Source of the DNA: Lates calcarifer
Taxonomy: Eukaryota > Chordata > Actinopteri > Centropomidae
Direction of reading: 5' to 3'
Length of the DNA: 64,000 bases
NCBI RefSeq assembly: GCF_001640805.2
Contig: NC_066850.1
Location: 6,000,556 to 6,064,555, forward strand
Made by a program: the position numbers and the translations under genes. The notes beneath the pieces are model-generated. The model saw only the letters and a program-made list of their open reading frames with translations, was not told the origin of the DNA and searched no databases. Shown here in pieces: positions 14,774-64,000 of this stretch. The first letter of the stretch is position 1, and every line of letters starts with the position of its first letter.

Positions 14774-14870
14774 TGTATCTTTGGCTTATATAGAACTTTT
14801 CTAGTCATGTCAACCACTCAAAGTGCTTTACACTACAGGTCACATTCACCCATTCACATACACATTACAC
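14774..14870 (+). repeat. Dispersed teleost repeat (CAAAGTGCTTTACACTACA type)
   Basis: The stretch has TTATATAGAACTTTTCTAGT, then CCACTCAAAGTGCTTTACAC and CATTCACCCATTCACA. This series resembles a very common teleost interspersed repeat that often ends in a CA tract, as it does here (14895-14954). The class was not determined. Confidence 0.55.
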
Positions 14871-14892
14871 ACAATACAATGCTTGTTCTATC

Positions 14893-14894
<2 letters not shown>

Positions 14895-14954
<60 letters not shown>
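14895..14954. repeat. (CA)30 microsatellite
   Basis: About 30 uninterrupted CA units directly after the dispersed repeat. Confidence 0.95.
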
Positions 14955-14957
<3 letters not shown>

Positions 14958-15191
14958 CGCTTCTATTTCCTTCAGAACTCACAGAGCACAGGATAAGTGA
15001 AAAAGATGATTGACAGTATATCAGCCTTTACAACTTAAGGTGCTATCAAAGTTCAACAATGCTTTAACTGTGTTTCTCAATAGAACCCCAATATTAGGTT
15101 GAGAGAGGAATGTAGCTCACTCATTTTTTGCTCACCCACATTAGAGAGTTTGATGCAGTTTTTAATCTCTAAGCTGCTGCCCCTCTACTGA

Positions 15192-15258
15192 TCTCTCCTC
15201 TCCTTTCCTCTCCTCGCCTCTACTCTCCTCTCCTCTCCTCTCCTCTCCCCTCCCCTCA
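15192..15258. repeat. (CTCCT)n pyrimidine repeat
   Basis: About 67 nt built of TCTCC/CTCCT units with a few changes. Confidence 0.9.
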
Positions 15259-16056
15259 TGGATTTCACATTGTACTGTGGCGTTATTTATCCACTGCTCT
15301 TCCCTCAAGCGATGTCAGCTATGATTATAAGACTTTATTTATTATCATTCTGTAGCAATTACAATAATAGAAAAAATACCAAGACCAATTTTTGCTCACT
15401 GACCCAAAACTTAACCCAAGATTCAAACTCCATCAAAAAATCTATTAAAAACTCCCTGAAGATAAATAATAAATAGACCATAATTATATAGAGTTGTTTA
15501 CCCTCTTGTATTTACTGTACATAACTTTGTACACAAAGTTTGTAAACAGCTCTACAACTTGTTTCATTATGATCATACTGCCACTTAGTGACCGAAACAG
15601 GTTAATTTTGGGGGGAAAAAAATGGTACAATAGCACTCAGTGAAACTGGAGGATTGTTAATCTCATGTTTTATTTACCAAGTATAGTATTATACTGTAGA
15701 CTGTGAGCAGTGTGATATGTTACTGTTGTAAACTTTATTAGCCCAAAGGCTTGTGCAGAGTGACAGAATGGCACAATAACATTTAATATTTGACTGAGTT
15801 CAATGCTATCAACTGGTGGCAAATGGTAAGTAAGTATATGGCATTGATCACAGGAGCAAGCACACACACATGAACACACAATTTTACACATATACCAGAG
15901 CACATAAACAACACATCAGTGTACACGTTTCACACACACAGACACACAATAGGAAATCTGGATGCTGACAGAAGAGTAGTAATTAGGACTATGTGCCGTA
16001 GATATTCTTGGTACAACACTGATCAGTGTCATCTGTGTGTATGTGTGTGTATGAGC

Positions 16057-16089
<33 letters not shown>

Positions 16090-16175
16090 TCTGCCGCTGC
16101 TGCTGCTGCAGCCCACAGTTTCCATGGTAACGTCGGAACCCATCTTGGTCTCTATGGTAACTTCTAGCTGGCACC

Positions 16176-16178
<3 letters not shown>

Positions 16179-16227
<49 letters not shown>
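16179..16227. repeat. (AG)n microsatellite
   Basis: About 24 AG units. A shorter GTGT/GAGA composite lies about 100 nt upstream (16061-16089). Confidence 0.95.
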
Positions 16228-16231
<4 letters not shown>

Positions 16232-19200
16232 TGAAGGGAAGAAAGGTAGAGGAGGTGGAGACATAGAAGTAAGGGATGAGAGGGAGACAGCAAGACAGAA
16301 GAAGAAAGAGTTTTATTGAAGTCCTCTTAATTTAAGTATCAAATATGAAAATGAGTAGAAGTGGCTGCTGGTTCCAATCTAAGGTGCTGGGGAAATACAG
16401 AGGAGGGGAGTGTGGTGATAATGGTAGTGATAAAAATCCCTCATTGCACAGGAAAATATTCAGTTCTCTCATCCAAATAAGTTTCTGTGACCTTGGAGTT
16501 TATTGAAAACCTGTACCGTTGTGCGACTGTATATTATGTCCCATCTGACTTTTTAGTTGATTTCCCTGATCTACCAATTATTACAGGAATAATGGCCAAA
16601 ATAAAAAAAGACTTTCCCTTTGTGTGTCCTTTCTCCATATGTCTTTCTTACAGTGCTTCATTTTGTCTTTTCTTCTCCGTAACCAATACCAGCCTGCTAA
16701 TAACATACATGCTAGCAAAGTCCAGACTCTTGCACTTAGATTCACTGTGCTTGCTGCATCTAAATAAATCATATCTGGATGTTGGCAGTGTGTTACTATA
16801 TAGCTGAACATAAATATTTCCTGTCTAAGCAGAAAAATGTCACATTCTGCAGCAGGGTTTACATAGCTGAGACCACTTCAGATTTGCAGCATTACAAGCA
16901 TTGAATTCAATTTCAAGATTAAATACATGATTCAATTACAAACTGCATGCTTTGCACATTTTTACCATCAGGTGGTAAATCATTCTCTTAGATTACATTT
17001 GGTGTTTTTGTCCACCTTTTCCTCACTGCCGATGCAGTGTATATGCTGTGGACATGTTGAATAAGTAAGAGGTTTTGAAATAAAAATGTCATCCTGTTAG
17101 TCATCCCAAACCTATTATCCCACAGTAGTTTTGTATTTTCATGGTTGAGCTTTTGATACAGTCTTGTTCAAGTTTTTTTTAATGTTCTTCCTGATCTATC
17201 GAAAACTGCATGGAGAAAAATGCACTAGACTATAATGTGTCTGTGGGAACTTTCAAAAACAGCTTAATGGGTAATCCTGTCTTGCATACACAGAAGGTCA
17301 TGGTGAATGGAAACATTGTCCGCTGTATGGTAGAATGTCAATACTATAATCAGATTGGCCCAGTTGATGGATAGGCGGTTTGGCTGACCTATCAGAGATA
17401 ACTGAATTATTGCTCCCACATATTCACCTTTCTGTCATCCTGTCTGCCTTCTCTCTCTCACTCTGTCTCTTTAGTCGGTCACTCTCTCATCCATTCCCCT
17501 CTTCTCTCTCAGGCTCTCATCGTTTCTCTCTCATTTCTTTCCAGTCACTAACCAGATTAGCCATGCCCCTTATGGATTTTGCCCTTTATGGGTCTGTGTG
17601 AACGGAAGGGAATGAGGCAGAGAAGTGTATCTGTATGTGTTTGTGTGTGTGTGTCAGGCTGAGCTGTTGCAACCAGATGTTTTTCTCTGTTTTATTCTTC
17701 AGAGCGCCACACTGTCTGCCTGTCACTGGCAGATACACAGCCTGGGTGTGTGCGTATTTGTATCTCTGAGTGTTTGAGAGAGAGAGAGAGGGAGTGACGG
17801 AGAGCTTTTGTGTGTTTGAGAGGGAGGACATGTGCATATGTGTGTGTGAGATTAATTACTTCCACATAGACTACTAATAATCACTGTGTGGTGGAGGGTC
17901 TGCAGTATGAATGATGAATACAAAAACAATAAATTCTTGAGGCTGTGAAACTGATGCACACACCGAATAGGAAGACAGGTGTTTCATGTGAAAATTTTGA
18001 TCTTCATCCACTGGATGGACTTGAATTAAAATGAGAGAGGGTTAGAGAGACAGAGAGAGGAAACAAAACAAGTTTAATACAGCTTTCTGAGCAGCCCATT
18101 CAGGTGCAGAATCTCTGGCCTAAAAAATCAACTTGTCTTTCAAGTTGTCTGTCTTTCAAACTGTGCAAATCCTCTGCATTATAATTCATGTCATTCCCTT
18201 CGCTGTCAAGCCTCTTGAGTTTCTAAGTGTGGGAAAAAACACTTCCAAATCACAGTTTGTATGATAATCAGATCATTAAGAACAGAAAATCAAAGCATGA
18301 GTCTTTTATCAATATCTAGCAGCTGTAATCTTGTGTCAGCTGTGATTCATGAGTTATTTTTGATGCACCGCATGCTGACAGTTATGCGTAGAAGAATCCA
18401 ACTTAAATAAACACCTTTCGGACCCTACTAGAAAATTAAGTTTACAGCCCAAATGGGATAGTGGAACCACAGCAGTCTGTCAAAACTGTGGTTACATGAA
18501 TGACTGATTCCCATGGCCCAGGATATGTGTGTATGTGTGTACTATGTATTTGGCCTAATGCTGGCTTGACACAGTCTTTCTTCATGCTGAGAAAGTTGTT
18601 TGTTTAGCTGGTCTTGCTTTAGACTCACATCAGTAAAACTTAGAACAGTAAATCCTAACAGAGCCACTGTATGCATGAGTATATCCAACACTAACATGGG
18701 CTTTTAACATTAACAATACTTTTTTACTAGGTGTTGAAGACCAGAAAGCTTTAGGAAAGATTTTATAGCACTTGACTTGCCTTACTTTTGAAAACTTGGG
18801 GGGATTCTTCACTAACCCTATCAGCTTGTGACACTATTTTGGTGAACTTGGACACATACAGAAGCGCCGTCCCTCCAGATTCAGGTTGAACTGATTCTTC
18901 CCAGGGATGAGGCTGGAGTTTAGAGAGACCTGACTGGCCTTCTGTCCCAAACCTCTGGCCTTCTGTGAGTGTGTGTCCATGGGAAAACAAGAAACAGGAG
19001 GGGGAGCAGGGACTGAGATGGATGGACAGATGGATGGATGGAGCTAAATATATTTTCATATAAAAAAAAAATGTACTTCAGAGGAACAGAGAGGACACGG
19101 ACTATTTCTGAATGTAGAATATTTACTTGTTTACACAGGAGTGCAATAGTTTTGCACCATTGCCTTGACATCATTTCAGTTATAAACTTGACAAAAAGTC

Positions 19201-19529
19201 ATAAAGCAGATATGACAGATGATTAATTTTTTGGAAGTTTACACTGGTCAGAAAGTTACACAATCTCTCTCTCTCTCAAGGCCATTTCAGGACATTTCCC
19301 AGGACCCCCTTAGACAGGGGTCATCACTATGACAACAATCTCTGAGGAACTCTGTAGTAGAGGAGTTACGTGCATGTACATTTGTGTGTATATGCCCACA
19401 CGCATGCATTCCTCTCTTCAGACAGTAGCCTCTTAGGACAGGAAGAGAGCTGCTTTGATTAAATAATCAAAATGCTTTGATTGTGTACATGATTACAACC
19501 TAGACAAATACATGTTCACACATAAATAA

Positions 19530-19562
<33 letters not shown>

Positions 19563-19584
19563 CACGCACGCACACACGCACACC
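19530..19584. repeat. (CA)n/(CGCA) microsatellite
   Basis: CA units interrupted by CG dinucleotides, about 470 nt upstream of the IS2 exon. Confidence 0.9.
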
Positions 19585-19986
19585 AGAAGCCACATAAACA
19601 GTAAGAAAACATCTTGTTCTGGCTGATAAACTTGTAGAAGTAGAGTAAGCAGCCAGCACTGTTTGTACTCACAAATCCCATACAGTGTAAATAGTGTGAT
19701 GTGTGACTGTGAATGAAAGTTTGTAAATGTTAGTGTGTTGTTATGGCCAGTTGCTTTAACCAACCTACCTATCAAAAGGAAAACAGATCTACTGTGAAGA
19801 ATTTTGAATGGATATTTGGTGTTTTTCATTTGGTGTGTCCCAATATGTTGATAGTATTTACTCACATGTGAATTACTCGCTAACTTACTGTAAACTTAAC
19901 CACCAAAGGCCTTTCTACAGTCACCTCTCTTTCATCTGATATCTTTTTTAAAATCTTTTTCTAATTACCATTCTCTGTCATACTGA

Positions 19987-61551
<41,565 letters not shown>

Positions 61552-64000
61552 GTAGGTCCATAACTGTAACTGCAGGATAGAATAACAGTAGAGTACAGTA
61601 CAAAAGACTACAGTAAAGTAGATCAGCACAGAAAATTGTATTCTCTGTGTTCAGTAGGTTATAGCAGAGGATTAGATAAAATAAATGTACAAAACTGTGT
61701 GCTACTCCTAGTTTCTACTAGTTGCAACCAATGAGAAGAAAAGAATAGACACTTCAGCCTCTGAATCACATTTATAACAGATTTATTTCTAATCCCTTTT
61801 TGATTTCCACCAGATGATAATTACGATACCATGGATTTAAAACATGATTAGTGGACGGCATCATGTGGTTTTTAATCTCGCTGCTCCCTTGTTACCCTGT
61901 TGTTGTTGCTATGTACTTCTAGATGTGTGGGTTTATTGGTCCAATCATAGAACTTCCTGGTACATCAGCTATTTAAACAGTAACAGATGGGAATACTTTC
62001 CCCTTTTGCCGCAGAGTAAGTGGAAAATCCTTGAACATACTCAATAACAAAAACATACTTTACAATTATATTTTTAACTCTTATCTCTATTGTCATACAG
62101 TACAGTTAGTCAATCAAAAGATGAGTGTAATTAACAAGAATTTCCAGTTATTGCTGAATTTTTACAGATTATTTTGACCCAAACAGCAATGACAAAAACA
62201 CAGAAAGCCTCCATACTTCAACTCACTGACTGACTTCTTTAATATGCTGAAGTGAGCTGGAGAAATATGAAGGTGAAATCACTGCCTGTTAAGGGTGTGT
62301 GTGTGTGTCTGTGTGTGTGCGTGTATGTGTGTAGCAGCAGTGTCAGTGTCATTTCATGCATTGTGCTCATTGAAATCAGTACATTATAACCAAATTCTCA
62401 ACTGTCAATTCAAACTACCGCAGCTTTTTTTTAACCTTATGTTTAATATGAGGAATTCATTTAACTTTTTCTTTATTTCATAAAAATAAGTTGTTAGAAT
62501 GAATGAATGTAATCCACAAAAATATCAGTATTTGGGAGCCAATGATTTCTAACTAATTAAAAGTTAATTCTTTTGTTTTTTAATTTAGCTCCAAAATCCA
62601 AATCATCTTCTACAAAATGTGTCCTTTTATTAGGATGGATGAAAGATGAATATCTTGTAATAACTTTTGAAAGTAATTATCTATGCAGACCATTTAGTCT
62701 GAGTAATATAATGCATGACTTTAATATTTTCAAGCATAGGTAGCCACAGAATTAGCCCCCTAAACATGCAACAACTTTTAGGGCTTGGGAATTGATATCA
62801 TGCTGCACTGCATTATTTATGTAATGTTATGTAATGTTTACCTTAACATTACATAAACTGTCAGATTGTAGAAGGCAGTTTTGCAACTTTTCCTTTTTTC
62901 ATAATATTAACATTCCAGGTTTTCTCCAGTCGAGTTGTTAATCTTTAGAATTTGCAAACCCTAAGAAAATAAACTGATACTTGTTTGTCGTCTTTCGTGA
63001 GTTTAGTCTGTAGTACAGCACGAAGACGTATTCCAAAGCCATATTGAATAATATTAATGAAATTAATTGGCCCATTATTACCAAAACACTAGAGGGGTGA
63101 GTGAGTGTCAACTTCAGGATGTACCTTGTTTTCTATGGTTGGACTGAACTCTTGTCTTTAACAGCCGTCATACAGAGAGGACCAATTCACTAACCCTTCT
63201 ACTTCTCAGGTATTACAGTTGTCAGTACACCTGGAATTAGCTCCAGTAACATTTGCTGTATGGGGATTTATGCTAATGCATTTCACTTTTTTTAACAGGT
63301 TTCAGCATCTCAATCTCTGCCATGGAATAGCAGTTACAAGGATTTCTTAATGTTTTCACTGTGTTGTGTGGTTTGAATATTTGAGCAACCTATGTCTCAA
63401 ATCAGAGTTTTGAAAGTCCTTTGTGATCTACAGTACATTTAGTTTGCCTGATTTAATCAATCTATACATCAACATTTGGCTACTAATACTGTGCTCTGTT
63501 TTACTTCTGTTTAACTCTGGTTTCACATTAATATTCTTATACCTGAAAACAACTGCATTAAAACTCTGGTATTCAAGGATACCTTGTAATATTTCCATAA
63601 TGCCAGTGGATGCAGATGAATTATGGCAAGAGACATTTTTGCTTTTTATGATGATACCCCAGCTGCTGATGACAGATGATGAAGCTTAAAATAGATCAGT
63701 AAGATTGATCTTCTCTCAGCATCCCTCTGTATCTTCCAATTTGCCACTTTGATACAAACAACTTAATGGAATTTGTTTGTGCATGCTGGACAACCTATAT
63801 ACTTTTATTTAGGCTTACAACAGTATATAACCAGTGTCAAATAAAAAGTAGAGGCCTCACATCTCATTATCAAGACAGCAACCCTTCAAATTCCCCTGCT
63901 CCAATGTCCACCCAGATTCCCAGATCTAGTTGCATAGCATTTGTGCAAATGCTGGAACATCAGCCGTCCTAGCCCAGTGATGTAAATTCAGAGTGCACTG
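61552..64000 (+). other. Intron after the IVS2 exon, open at window end
   Basis: I searched for an 84-nt IVS3 exon starting G/HYF-x-D-x-WN and found none. The sequence is AT-rich, with a short TG run near 62296-62331 and one perfect 12-bp inverted repeat at 62827-62856. No other gene is visible. Confidence 0.8.
62827..62856. repeat. Perfect 12-bp inverted repeat (hairpin)
   Basis: TTATGTAATGTT (62827-62838) and AACATTACATAA (62845-62856) are exact reverse complements with a six-base loop. No T-run or gene border gives it an obvious role. Confidence 0.8.

Noticed and set aside
61552..64000. IVS3 alternative exons (mammalian 31/32)
   Set aside because: No segment resembling G/HYF-x-D-x-WN-x-FD with splice borders was found; they must lie beyond the window.

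Overview
The window is vertebrate genomic DNA, most likely from a teleost fish. It carries the middle part of one gene on the + strand: a voltage-gated L-type calcium channel alpha-1 subunit, best matched to CACNA1C (Cav1.2). Evidence for a fish is indirect: introns are rich in long (CA)n/(TG)n/(TC)n microsatellites, and several dispersed repeats resemble families I know from teleost genomes (a Tc1-like transposon relic, a MITE, a LINE tail and others). No search was run, so the species is not identified, and the gene could be one of two duplicated cacna1c copies.

Layout: 1-20058 is non-coding and is probably the 3' part of a very long early intron, matching the giant intron 3 of mammalian CACNA1C. 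From 20059 to 61551 I place 30 exons with AG/GT borders and phases that join without a break. Leaving out optional exon 9* and using one of the two exon-8 forms, they give 3336 nt, or 1112 codons. The protein runs from IS2 to IVS2. It includes the pore loops of domains I-III with the three selectivity-filter glutamates, the beta-subunit-binding AID, the II-III loop, the IIIS5/IIIS6 dihydropyridine site and the III-IV linker. Exons for the N-terminus and IS1, and for IVS3 to the C-terminus, lie outside the window. 61552-64000 is intron.

The splicing architecture is the most informative part. There are mutually exclusive exons 8a (30870-30973) and 8 (33231-33334), each 104 nt, both with long upstream pyrimidine tracts. 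There is a 75-nt homologue of mammalian exon 9* (40432-40506) with two TGCATG (Rbfox-type) motifs just upstream. There is a 27-nt constitutive-looking microexon (49093-49119). Only one IIIS2 exon is visible, where mammals have the exon 21/22 pair.

Two unexplained candidates deserve checking. One is an in-frame 60-nt exon (42076-42135) in the I-II linker, flanked by TGCATG on both sides and starting with GTAAGA directly after its AG, which is the layout of a recursive-splicing exon. The other is an in-frame 15-nt microexon (57106-57120) that would lengthen the IIIS3-S4 extracellular loop. I saw no second gene, tRNA, rRNA or CRISPR array on either strand.
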